Below are positions 12,001 to 22,834 of a DNA stretch of 64,000 bases, piece by piece. The stretch spans positions 27,043,027-27,107,026 of the forward strand of contig CM029121.1 in the NCBI GenBank assembly GCA_016859345.1, read 5' to 3'. Every line of letters begins with the position of its first letter. Position 1 is the stretch's first letter. The notes beneath the pieces were generated by a model, which saw only the letters and a list, made by a program, of their open reading frames with translations, had not been told where the DNA came from and made no database searches. Position numbers and translations under genes: made by a program. Source of the stretch: Istiophorus platypterus. Taxonomy: Eukaryota; Chordata; Actinopteri; Istiophoriformes; Istiophoridae.

Positions 12001-13798
12001 CGTGCATGGCCATCCACTTCCTCAGGCACACCTGGTCCACCCGAGCTCCGCCAGCGATCAGGCAGGAAACCATCTGGGGAGATCCGGATCTGACCGCTGC
12101 AAGGGAGTGGGGGGGCATAAGAGAGGGAGAAAGTGATGGTGAGGATTGAGAAAACTTCTCCTAAAGGGAGTCGGCGCTGGCAGACAGTGTCCTGACCTAA
12201 GAGCAGGGGAGACTCCTTCTTGCCGTTGGTGGTGTGAGGAGAAGCTCCGTGGTCCAGCAGCATCTTCACATTCTCCAACAAACCGGCCTTCACCGCCAGG
12301 GTCAGGAAGGTCTCGCCCTCCAGGGTCTTCTCCTCTAGAGTCAGACTGAAAGACGCTGAAAAACACAACCAGAGGGTTTCGCTTCATTTCGGCCCAATGT
12401 CATCACCTCTGCAACGGCACGGTCGGTAAAACAACAATTGTTAAAAGACTGTTGACGAAGTCAAACACGGAGAAAGGTGAATCACATCCGGACAATATTC
12501 TAAAGTGGACAAGTGCACAGGAAGCAGTTTGCATTTTCTTGTTCTGACTGTTCAAGATGTCTTTTGTTTTTTCCATTTTTAGCATGAATTGAATGAAATT
12601 AGTTAAATTATAATAATTTCTAAGTTTGAATTTATGCCATTTAATTGAAAATAGAACACATCATCTGCATTCAAGAAAGTTTTATATTTCATGTTTTTTT
12701 AATTATATATATTAATATATAAAACCAAAGTGGTATAAATACAAAAAAACACATAAGTTTGAATCCTTTTATAGCAGCTTGTTTTTTAATAAATCTTTTA
12801 AAAAATTTGTATTCATATATATAATCTATAAGTATTAATTTACATCTAATGTATTCATGCTAATTAGGTGTAAGAACTTTTAGAAGGTTATCCAGAGCCA
12901 AGTCAACTATTTTGCTTCACCTATCTTGTCTTTCTTGACGTCACCATTGAGAAAATAAAACCCATCAAACAAGCAAACAAGTGGAAAAAAAAAACAGTCG
13001 CTCGGTGCTGCCATCTAGTGTTTGAAAAATGACTCAGGTTAAAACCTTCATCGGCACCAGCATCTACCCTGCGAGATAAAAAGAGTTTGGACCTCTTCCC
13101 CACCGTACAGCACCGTCTCCAGGACCGGGACCAGAGGCTGCGCCGCCGCCCTATGCAGGGGAAGCCGGCCAGACTCGTCCACCTGACCGAAGGTTGCTGG
13201 GAAATCACAGAGCTCCTGCAGAGCCGACATGTCACCTGTGGAGACAGTTTCAGTGAGGAGTTAGTTGTTTTTTTCAATCGTAATGATGCGGTTAGCAGCT
13301 GGATCTGCTCCTGGTTGTAAATCAATGTCTGTCTCTTTAATAATAGGACCACGTTTCCCATCAGCCCTGGCGCTTCCTCGACTTCATGTGTCCACAGGTG
13401 AGTTTGAACAAACCAGCATTTTTGCCTTTTGGTTTTCCTGTTTCTAACTTTTCTTCCCCAAAATGACGAATATCGGTGAATTCGCCTTCATCATGCCAAT
13501 TCTCTATACTGCAATTGTGATGCACTGTATGAAAACTGTATATACTGTAAGTGACATTTACCACATTCGATTGCATCCACGAGCTCCAGAGCTCCAACCC
13601 TAAAAAGTGTAGATGGGAAGAAGAAGGTGAAATGTTTTTGAAAATGCTTCAAATGAGACTGTGATTCGGACGGTGAGGCTCGTTCCTGCGGTACCTCCCT
13701 GATCCCGCCGGGCTTCCCCTCTGGCACGACTCTTGGATCATCATCTGAACGCCGGCGTCCAGAAGTTCATCTTCGTCCATGCCGTCCGTCGCATCCAT
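9010..13798 (-). CDS. asb15: ASB15-like ankyrin repeat and SOCS box protein, tandem copy A, 581 aa
   Basis: Predicted substrate receptor of a Cullin-RING (elongin B/C-CUL5 type) ubiquitin ligase; ASB15 is muscle-enriched in other vertebrates. Coding exons (minus): 13798-13695, 13599-13562, 13235-13104, 12355-12197, 12096-11851, 11043-10872, 10653-10110, 9480-9327 and 9206-9010. All are GT-AG and phases join without a stop. The N-terminus (DEDELLDAGVQMMIQES) resembles a ubiquitin-interacting motif. Exons 3-7 encode a run of ankyrin repeats (GRLPLHRAAAQP, GETFLTLAVKAGL, WMAMHEAARAG, HGVTPLGIAAEY, QLPIHRAAYEGHY, HSPVHSAADGGH). Exons 8-9 encode the C-terminal domain and SOCS box. The BC box reads PLSHLSRVVIR, with Ser where copy B and human ASB15 have Cys. 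Length is close to human ASB15 (about 588 aa). Exon 2 is only 38 nt and its acceptor is the least certain. Which copy is the true ortholog cannot be decided here. Confidence 0.9.
9258..9315. repeat. Short CTGTTA-type tandem repeat beside an exon
   Basis: Six-base units of the form CTGTTA repeat in the last intron of copy A, between exon 9 and the exon 8 donor at 9326. The repeat lies within about 15-70 nt of that donor. Confidence 0.7.
10204..10396 (-). other. Probable gene-conversion tract, copy A side
   Basis: This 193-nt stretch of exon 7 matches 17793-17985 of copy B at all but two positions by direct reading. Flanking exon sequence on both sides drops at once to moderate similarity. It encodes the segment around DLDPLCCFLVAVRSGCYE to MMRLLLNNGY. 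Confidence 0.8.
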
Positions 13799-13848
13799 CG
13801 CCCCGACAGGGTCACGCCACTTCAGATCCGTCGTTTCTGACAGCACAA

Positions 13849-15170
13849 ACTGCAAAATGTATCCCCTCTTTAGAATAAACCACATCTAAAAAGTCCCTTC
13901 CCATAATAATCTGTTCACTTCTAAGCTGAACCAACCAGCAAACAGTTTATTCAAGTCAAGGGACACAGTCGACTCGAGGCGTAAAAGTTCTGTGTTTATC
14001 TACTTTGCCACTGACACTAACTGATCCTGGTTCAGTTACAAAATGCTGGTGTGCTTAGGTGGAAGTGCAAGTAAAAGTCCTCCACTGATAAAGGTTACTA
14101 GAGTAAAAGTATGTGGGTTTACTCAAGAAAAAAACAGTAATAGGGCTTGATACAGCTACACATCCTCTGTGATAACTACAATATTACATATTGTATCCTT
14201 AGATTATTATTATTATTATTCATGCATTATTGTGTGAGCAGAATTTAAATGTTGCAGCAGGATGTTCTGAACTAATTTTAACTATTCTATATATAACTGC
14301 AACAAATCATTTTTTTTTTATCATGCATTAATATGCTGATTATTTTCTCTGTTCATTGATCATTTTTTAAGGCAGTAGCGATGCCATCTCAATAACCCAG
14401 GGCCCAAAACTGCTTTGTTTTGCCCTATCAGCAGCACAGATCTCATAATCATCGAAAAGTATAAAAGAAAAGAAAATCCTGACACTGGAGAAGATGGAAC
14501 CATGAAATGTTGACACTTTCGTATAAGAAGTCATCAAACCATTACAGAAACGAGCTCTCAGTTAATTTCTGTTAATCGGCCGAATGTTTCAGCCATATTT
14601 AAGTTTAATTTGTAATTTGTCAAGTAACTAGTAACAACAGGTGTCAGCCTGATAAAAAGTGTAGTTTACCCTATGAAATTTGATGGAGAAAAAGCATAAA
14701 GTAGCAGAAAATGGAAACATTACAAGTACAAGTACCTCAGATTACTGGAGTAATTGTACTTTAAATCGGTGTCCGATGGGACTGTTGGACACAGCTCTTC
14801 AATCTCAGTGGGTATTTGATCACAGAGACACATTAAACAGCCGCCAAAGACCAAACAGCAAAGCTCAGTCGCTTTTTTATCTTTTGTTATCAGCTCTGTT
14901 TTGGGGACACCCTGACCCCTGACCTCCCAGGCTGCCGATCGGACGGACAGACGGACGGCCCCCAACCGTCATGCGGTCGTCTGAATATTACACCGCCCCG
15001 ATGGGGAGAGTCTACAAGATGATGCCTAAAGCGCAGCGAAACACCAAATCCCATCGTTCTCACCTGATTAATGTGTCAGAGTTGGAGTTGCAGGACGAAG
15101 CAGAGGCAGCAGCGGTGGCAGCACAGTGTTTGTGTCACGGCTCAGCTGACCCCCCCCCACATAAACACAT
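13849..15170 (-). other. 5' UTR exon and first intron of ASB15-like copy A
   Basis: A donor with strong consensus (TAATCAG then GTGAGA) ends a non-coding exon at 15064. It lies about 105 nt below a probable start site near 15170, set by the TATA element at 15194-15203. The matching acceptor is probably TTTTGCAG, with the next exon opening at 13849, or a CAG a few bases later. The intron also carries a minus-strand copy of a dispersed repeat (14040-14770). There is no cDNA evidence. Confidence 0.5.
14040..14770 (-). repeat. Interspersed repeat, 'TACTTTTACTC' family, copy 1
   Basis: Read on the minus strand, phrases such as GGTACTTGTACTTGTAATG, TTTCCATTTTCTGCTACTTT and GGAGGACTTTTACTTGCAC match those of the elements at 40690-41480 and 51345-51560. 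I recognise this as a common fish repeat type, but cannot name its class with certainty. Confidence 0.6.
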
Positions 15171-15193
15171 AAACACACCACACTCCAACCGTA

Positions 15194-15203
15194 CTATTTA
15201 TAG
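15194..15203 (-). promoter_or_regulatory. TATA box that is also a perfect MEF2 site (ASB15-like copy A promoter)
   Basis: The minus strand reads CTATAAATAG, matching both TATA and the MEF2 consensus YTAWWWWTAR. An E-box (CACCTG) lies 4 nt further upstream at 15208-15213. It sits about 130 nt upstream of the 5' UTR exon donor. MEF2 and E-box pairing is typical of muscle promoters, which fits an ASB15 gene. Confidence 0.65.
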
Positions 15204-15214
15204 GTGTCACCTGT

Positions 15215-16740
15215 TCCAGTGTGTTTGACATGCAGGGCCGTTCCTCCGCAGCCTATCAGAGTTCAGTGTCACACATTTTCCACAGCTAACGGCAAATGTT
15301 AATGAGTCAGCCGCCGGTATGAATATTTATCGCGTCGTTGTGACTCATCAGACGGCAGCGACGTTTCCAGTAGAGAGGAAGTCGGCCCGGACGCCACTGG
15401 GGGCGAAAAATCCACGAGGGGTCTGAGGAGGGAGGCGACGGACGGCTTCCTCTCCATCGGCTGCACAGTTTACGGTTCTGACCTTTTGACCTCTTTACGC
15501 CTGATTAGCTCTTCAATGGTGAAGTGGAGACTTTTCGCCACGCTTCAACCTGAAGGTCATCCCACGCATTTCACAATTTCAGCCACAGCACTGCGCTGCG
15601 TATACGAAACAGACACCATCCTCAATTTTCCCCTTTATTTTCTTTACCGGTGGGAAACAACATCACGGAGTAGGTGACTGAAGCTTTGTATTTTTGGAAA
15701 ATCATAAATTATTGAAGGTGAGGTCTCAGATTGCACAAGCATTGAATTTCTACTATCGGTACGAAAAAGATAATCAACAATCAATATGGTGATCGGCACT
15801 GAAACTAAAAAGATGACAGCTGATATTTAGGTTGTAAAAGGAAACATTCATACATCTGGCCATATATAAGGATAAGGCTGTGATTATTCCATAAGTTTTT
15901 TCTTTTCAACAAATCCCATGAAAAAACCCAAACCTACAAACTGTTTTTTTTTTTTTAACACTCTCAGACCTCTCTAATGTTTCTCTGGCCTGTTGGTTCC
16001 TACTTACGACTAAATCTTTAAAAATATCCCACAAATATAAAGTTTCATTTTTTAAGAAGTTATTTCATAACACAGCTGCTCACTGGTGGTTTATGCAAAT
16101 GTTACTCAAACACAAGGGAATATTCAGTCAGGGACTGTTTTTGGCGGCGTATTAATCTACATTTGTCGCTCCAGGGAGTATTTGTGGCAGCAGGAAAGTG
16201 TGTGTGTGTGTGTGTGTGTGTGTGTCTTTGCGTAAACAAACTGAAATGTGTGCGTGTTGATGGTGATGAAGGAAGATGTCACCCAGTGCAACAGTGTGAA
16301 TCACTGAGGAGTTTTTAATAATTGTTGGACAACGATGGAGCATCTATGGCTCAGAGGAATAAATATATTAGGCTCTATTATGACAGACACTGATCAACAC
16401 ATGTTGATCCTTTGGGCTCCAACAGGACATAAAGTGCCACATGTTTTAATCACTTTTAAATCAGGAATCAATATGAATCAAATGTGGAGGGAAAAAATGG
16501 GATGTGATTTGAAAAATGGTTGAAAAAAGTAAAAAAAAAAACATTTGATATTCACTAAATCTAACATTAAAAAACACCTATTATGTATTTGATATTTACA
16601 TTTTCTTTAAAAACACAGATTCTGTCAGAATAATCACAGTCTATCATCAAAAGTACTTTAAAAATGAATAATAATAATAAAGTTTTAAAAAAAACTAAAT
16701 TCAAGAATAGTTACATCCTTTCAAAGCATCTGAAGGACAA
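15215..16740. other. Intergenic spacer between the two ASB15-like copies
   Basis: About 1.5 kb holding the upstream region of copy A, a (GT)n microsatellite (16200-16224) and the 3' flank of copy B. No credible gene was seen on either strand. Confidence 0.6.
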
Positions 16741-16744
16741 ATCT

Positions 16745-19700
16745 TCACATGATGCGTTCAGGGTCCTTGCCGTAGAGGTCCAGCTCCTGGTACAATATGA
16801 AATTCTTCAGTCTGGGAGGGAAAACGTTGGAGTTCATGACCTCAGCGTTGTTGAGTCTCTTAAGGGTCAAACGCCTCCTGATCTCCAGTCTGCAGAGGTG
16901 CCCGAGGGAGCGAGGACTACCTGGAGGTCAAGTACCAGAAAATCATTTAGCTCTATTAATTCATACTGTCATAAAAAAAACACAAGTGGGGGGATCAAAC
17001 AGAATGACAGAGAATAAGTTCCACTGGTGCTCCGTGGAGGGCGCAATGTCCATTAATAGCTACAAAGTGTTGGTGGGAGCAAAAAAGGATACCAAAGATT
17101 TGTTTATTCTTAGAGTCTTATTAGTGGTGAAGCTAAAATGTAAAGTTTTTCCTGAGAGTGGCACCAAAGGAAAAGCTCATGGGGGCATTAAAATCTGAAG
17201 GGTTCATCCTCTGTGGAACAGGAAATGATCATCTTTAATCAATTGAGTCTCCAAATAGCTGCCTCACTCAGTAAATATATGGCCTTTGCCGTTCGATGTA
17301 GCGTCTGTTCTTCCTGAGGGTTAGTTAGGATTTAGTGGACCTTATCTTAGGCAAAAGCATCATACCTTTGCTACAAAACCCCAAATTTTATATCATGAAT
17401 GTCAATAACACTCACTGAGGATTTCGCATATTTCGAGCCATTCTTCCTGTTTCTCCAGGGTGCATCTGAGTTTGGAGCAGATGTGGACGTGGCTGACGTA
17501 GTCCAGCAGAATCCGGACCACGCCCCCGGACAGGTGCATGAGGCAGCAGAGACTCATGAACTCGCAGAACTGGACAGAAGACAAACATTCAGAAGGGCAT
17601 TCATGCTTTCTTTTGTCTATGTGTATGAACGTTGACTCACTGAAGTATATTTCTCAAAATATTGTACTACTGAACTTTTCTGTAACAAAAAAAGGAAACA
17701 AGTATCTTTCACTCACTGGGATTTTCCCTTCCATCTCATCCATAGCATCAAAGACATTGTCATGGTGACACCGGAAGCAGCTCTCCACCCTATAGCCGTT
17801 GTTGAGCAGCAGCCTCATCATCACCTCGTCTTTCAGGCAGTACTGCAGCGCCGTGGGGAACACCGTGTCGTTCACTGCCGTGAAGTAACAGTTCACATCC
17901 GCCTTGGCCTTCAGCAGCAGCTTCACGATCTCATAGCACCCGGACCGGACCGCCACCAGGAAGCAGCACAGCGGGTCCAGGTCCGTCTTCGCCCCAGCCG
18001 CCAGCAGGATTCTGGTGCAGTCCACGTCCCCGTTGGAGACGGCAAAGTATAGGGCGCTCCTCCGCATATCTGGGTAGTTTTCCGAGTTCCTTGTGTTCAT
18101 GCGGTTGTTGACGTCGAAGCCGTGGGCCAGCAGCAGCTGCAGGCAGCGCTTCTGCCCCCCTTCCGCCGCAGAGTGGACGGGGCTCTGACCTGCCTCCTTG
18201 ATGGCCCTCTTAGTGGTCAGAGGGATCAGCATCTTCAGTGCCCTGCAGGGAAACCAGTTGGGGGTTGAATCAAGCAACAGGAGCCAAAAAATCCCTGACC
18301 TAAATAGCATTTACAATTGAATAAATCAACATCAGTACACTTGGATCATCAAAGTTTGCGGACTGACTCGCACAGCTGAAGTTAATTTGTACAGATCTGT
18401 ATTCAGTCTTGCGAGGAAGTTATTGTAGGTATTCAGCTGTTTGGCACTGTCCATTTCACCGTATTTAACTGCTCCTCAACAGAGCCATCACTCTGTGGTA
18501 CAAATAAGTCTTTTAAATAAAATGCATGGACTTATCCTCCCTTTAGTGTTAAATTTCCTCCTTGAGCATCTACCACAGTGTTTGATCAAAGGAGGACCTC
18601 ACTCGTAGTGCCCGGCGTACGCTGCCTTGTGTATGGGCAGGTGTCCCGTGATGCTGGGCAAGTTGGGGTTGGCTCCGTTGTCCAGGAGCAGCTGGATGCA
18701 GGCGGTGTTTCCTGATCCCACTGCATCCAGCAGGATACTTTCTCCATTAAAGGACTGAGAGTTCACTTTGCTACCTGTGCATTGGAGATGAGATAAAACA
18801 AGAGGATTATGGACATTTGTAGCCAAGTCTGTCAAGATCCATAAGGTAAATAAAGATCAGACAAGTCCCTTGCACTGTCAGAACTTGTTTGTCATATTCA
18901 AAATTTTTCTTATTGCCATTGTGAAGCCCAACAAATTCATCCCCCTGTTGCGAGTTCCACATCTGGGACTCCACAGCCATAAACCTTGGACCTAAAAACT
19001 ATCCTCAGACTGACCACAGCTCAGCAGCATCTCAGCGATGTGGAAGTGTCCGTGCTCTGCAGCCACGGCGAGCGGCGTCGACCCCGTCACGTCCTTCAGG
19101 TTCACCTGCCCGCCGTTCCTCAGCAGCAGCATGAGGATGTCCACGTCGCCGACTTTGGCTGCCTCGTGCATGGCCGTCCACCTCCTCCGGCAGACCTGCT
19201 CCACCCAGGCGCCGTGGGCCACCAGAGTGGATGTCATCTCATAGGAGCCAGCTCTCACTGCTGCAAATAGATGAGAAGGTGCGTTTTAATCGGCAGTGAT
19301 TTATGGAGAGGTGATAAACCACCATGAGCGATGATTAGCTTTTGTACTTGAGACGGGAAGTCTAATGTCTGTCCTTTCTGTCCTGGTTGTTCAGTTCATA
19401 AAAGAAAAAATAGCTGTCTTTCTTGAAATATATTCATGTAGCAATCAATCAAGACTGACTATGGGTACAAGAAAGGTCTCATTCACAGCGACAAACCTCA
19501 AGAGAATTACCACAATTTTGGAATTCGGCAACACAGTCTTTGCTTTGATGCCACATTCAGGACAAACTAAAGTTTTTTCATCCATTCAACACTTTTGTCT
19601 TCTGCAGTGTAATGACCATCACTGGATCATGGGACCACGGGTCTTGTTCATGGCTAACTCCTCGCTCTACGGTATTACCCAGCAGCAGCGGGGACTCGTT

Positions 19701-21814
19701 CTTGCTGTTGGTGTTGTGGGGCAAGGCTCCATGCTCCAGCAGGCTCTTCACGTTCTGGACCAATCCGGCATTGACTGCCAGCGTCAGCGGTGTCTCTCCC
19801 CCGACGGCCGTTCTCTCCTCCAGGCTGAGCCCCTGAGCTGCTGCTGACACAAAAACACAAGGCACAGGAGGAGGTCATGGAGGTGTACATTCCTGGGGTT
19901 CATGTTGGACAGACAACCATGCTAACCTGGCGGCTGAGCCACTAAGCCCTGGACACCTCGCTGCTGGCTCGCCTCCAGGCTGAATGAGGAGCGACATCAC
20001 AGGTTATTTTAGACCTGGCAGACTGTTGACATCAGCTGTCATTAGACGGAAGGTGGCATTTGTTTCTCATTAATGGTATTTCAGGCAGCCATTATCTGGA
20101 TCTTGCCACTGGTTTTTGTCACCTCAGCTGCATCCAACCTGATGTGATCTATGTTTCATCTTTGCTTATTTATTGGTGTCACCTCCACTGGTCAAAGGTA
20201 GGAGGAGGTTCTATTTTCACTGCCATTCCCCTTTTACTGTGTCACTTAGATTCTGACTAGCTTAGCTGTGGTTCAGGGTCAGGATATATTCAATCAGAAC
20301 TACTTAGTGCTATGTGTCGTCCAACCATGTCAGAAATCGGCTTCGGGTCGGGAGACAGAGCGGGTCATCAACCAGTCACAAGGTCGGCAGCTCCTCCTGA
20401 GCCTCATGTTGAAGTGTCCCTGACCAAGATACTGAACCCCAAGCTGCTCCTGATGGGCAGGCTTGTGTCTGGCACAGCAGCTCTGCCGCCATCAGCGTGC
20501 GAATGTTTGTGTTTAAGGTAAAAAAGCTCCAAAGCTATTTGACCATCCGACAGGTGGTTCTGAGAACGTACACTAGCCCCTTAGGCTCGACCTGATCCGT
20601 AAAAATGAGCACAGGTTCAGCTGCACTGCAGCTAAACCAGACGTATCATGGAATCACCTTTTGGGTCAGGACAGCTGAACAACAATGCTGTAAATGTACC
20701 ATTCTCTTCCAAACAGCAGCTGATAGCTGTTTTCGTCAGACACGTTCTGCTGAACCTACCGTAAACTTCAGGATCTCTGTTTTTTTTAAGTTCAGTTGAC
20801 CCCATCGCTAACTGCTAAGGAAAAAGAATGTTTTATTATTTATAGGCTTGTCACAAAGTAAATTCTCATCAGTCTGTACTTTTAAAAAAATTTATATCAT
20901 AGAATATTTTGCACAACCTAATAATACTGCAGCATCATTATTCTGTTAGGTATTAAACTTGCAGTAAGATTAAAGTTCAAATATTATACTGTATACTGAC
21001 ACTTATAATAGTGTCACCATCATAAGACCATACATACAGGTATTTATTTCCTTTTTAAATTTCTACCGTAACCCTTAGTAATTAATTAAATCTGAACTTA
21101 TACTGAACAAACGTACTTACATCTCAGGACAGTCTCCAGGACCTCCAGCACCGGCTGGGACGCCGCTCGGTGGAGGGGGAGCCAGCCTCGACTGTCCCAT
21201 TCCCTGAAGGCGAAGGTGTGCCCCAGCATCTCCCTGAGCACCAACACCTCACCTGGTCACCACGGCAACAAGACAACAGTTTTAGGGAGGAAAGACAGAG
21301 AGGGAGAAAGACACAGGAAAACATCTATCGACAGTGTCCACCTATCCCTCCTCTCGTATTACACATCCCTCCTGCCTCTCTGTTTATTTATCTCCCTCTG
21401 CCTGTCGACATCCCCGCCTCCTCCTGATGCTTGGCAGCCCCCCACCTAAAGCTGCCGACCGTGTGACTCTGGCTCCTGGCCTCGGGGGGGGGGCAAATGT
21501 AAAAGACAGACAGTCTCTGCTGTGACAGTGAAGGTATTTCCAGTGTGAGGTGCCCAGCCTACCTTGCTGGATGGCGGCCAGGACTCTAAGATTTTCATCC
21601 GTCGCCACCGCTAAACTAACGACCAGGAGCAGAGGAAGCACAGGAAAAGTCAACTGGGTTTTGATACGTGGGATGTTGGAGGAGGTGGAGTTTGGACCTT
21701 GTTTCCATACCTGGCAGCAGATTTCAGAAAGGCATCCTGGCAGGACTCCTGGATACTCAGCTGGATGATATAGTTGTTGAGCTCCTCATCACCATATTCT
21801 TCGTAGGTGTTCAT
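16745..21814 (-). CDS. asb15: ASB15-like ankyrin repeat and SOCS box protein, tandem copy B, 575 aa
   Basis: Predicted elongin B/C-CUL5 ubiquitin-ligase substrate receptor, tandem paralogue of copy A. Coding exons (minus): 21814-21711, 21615-21563, 21252-21121, 19843-19679, 19260-19015, 18774-18603, 18242-17717, 17569-17416 and 16920-16745. All are GT-AG with the same phases as copy A; exons 1, 3, 5, 6 and 8 are identical in length (104, 132, 246, 172, 154 nt). The N-terminus MNTYEEYGDEELNNYIIQLS followed by IQES is close to human ASB15. Ankyrin repeats run through exons 3-7 (GWLPLHRAASQP, GETPLTLAVNAGL, WTAMHEAAKVGD, GSTPLAVAAEHGH, HLPIHKAAYAGHY, QSPVHSAAEGGQ). The SOCS box keeps the BC-box cysteine (SLGHLCRLEIRR) and ends ILYQELDLYG. 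The protein looks intact, and it is the better ASB15 match at both ends. Its start is 4 nt after an acceptor, so the upstream exon is non-coding. Confidence 0.92.
17793..17985 (-). other. Probable gene-conversion tract, copy B side
   Basis: Partner of 10204-10396. The two mismatches fall close together, within the codons around LLLKAKADVN (copy B) versus LLLEAEADVN (copy A). Confidence 0.8.
20318..20530 (+). mobile_element. Degraded tRNA-derived SINE
   Basis: Contains the phrase order typical of a percomorph SINE: AGCGGGTCATCAACC, AAGGTCGGCAGCTCCTCC (decayed B-box area), GAAGTGTCCCTGACCAAGAT, then ACTGAACCCCAAGCTGCTCC. It lies in intron 3 of ASB15-like copy B. Family assignment is from pattern recognition only. 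Confidence 0.55.
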
Positions 21815-22763
21815 CACTCTGCAGGAAGGAAACACAGGGTTGCAGTTGACGGACAGGTCGATTACCATCTGTGTTTCCACAAATCCCACATTTTCACAAT
21901 GTTTCAAAAAACAAACTGGTGTTTGTGCATTTTTTTTGTAAGCACATTAACTACAAATCATCTGTGCTTAAAGTTACAATTATCAGTCTTGGGTCACTTG
22001 GGGGCAACAGAATAAGATGAACCCTGATGGCAAACAGCCGCAGACACAGAACAACATGTTTGTGTCCAACTGCATTTCAGACCAATCTTCACCGTCCTTT
22101 GAGCTCTGGTTTGGTCTCCACCGGCTCTTGAGAAACATCTCACTCTTTGGCTTTGAAATGTTCCACTTTCATCTTTTGTCTAAAATTAACAGCATCAGGC
22201 AAATTCAAAGCAGATGGTATAAGAGGGTGGACAATTAAAACAACAACCAGATAAATGAAATTCCTTAGAAAATATCATGGTGTTTAATCAACACAGAAGA
22301 TAGAGTCTGTACTCAGTTGTTTACACTTCAAATTTATGAATTCCAATTAAATGCTATTGTAGAGAGTATAGTCATAGCACAGATCAGCTGAGCAGGCAAA
22401 TGTGTGAAATTAATCCACAGGCAAGAAAACAACTCAACAACAGAGTTACCTTACTATAAATGACTGATAAATTAACTTCTTGTTGGGTTTAAATTGAGCT
22501 CTCCTTTGCAGGAAATCCCATCTTTCCATTAATCGACACCAAATTACACAGTTCATTCCACGAAACAAGATGGCAAATTATTCCAAATTTACAAACAAGG
22601 ATCATCATTAACTAAGACTGCAGCAAAAAATTATATACATATATAAATCACCTACTGAAGCTAAGTTGAAAAACAAACAAAAAAAATCCAAGGATGATGG
22701 ATGACAACACAACAAGCTGCATGAAAAATGAACGTCTCTGCAGATGAACCTAAGAATTCTCAC

Positions 22764-22830
22764 CTGTGAGGTACGTTAGTGGCACTCGCTGTCGGGTCAG
22801 ACTGCCACGGCACCGAGTGTTTTTATATGT
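22764..22830 (-). promoter_or_regulatory. TATA box and 5' UTR exon of ASB15-like copy B
   Basis: The minus strand carries TATAAAA at 22827-22821. About 55 nt downstream is a strong donor (CTCACAG then GTGAGA, exon end 22764), which would splice to the acceptor CTGCAG just before the coding exon at 21818. A start site near 22795 would make a UTR exon of about 30 nt. This parallels the architecture inferred for copy A. Confidence 0.5.
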
Positions 22831-22834
22831 ACGT

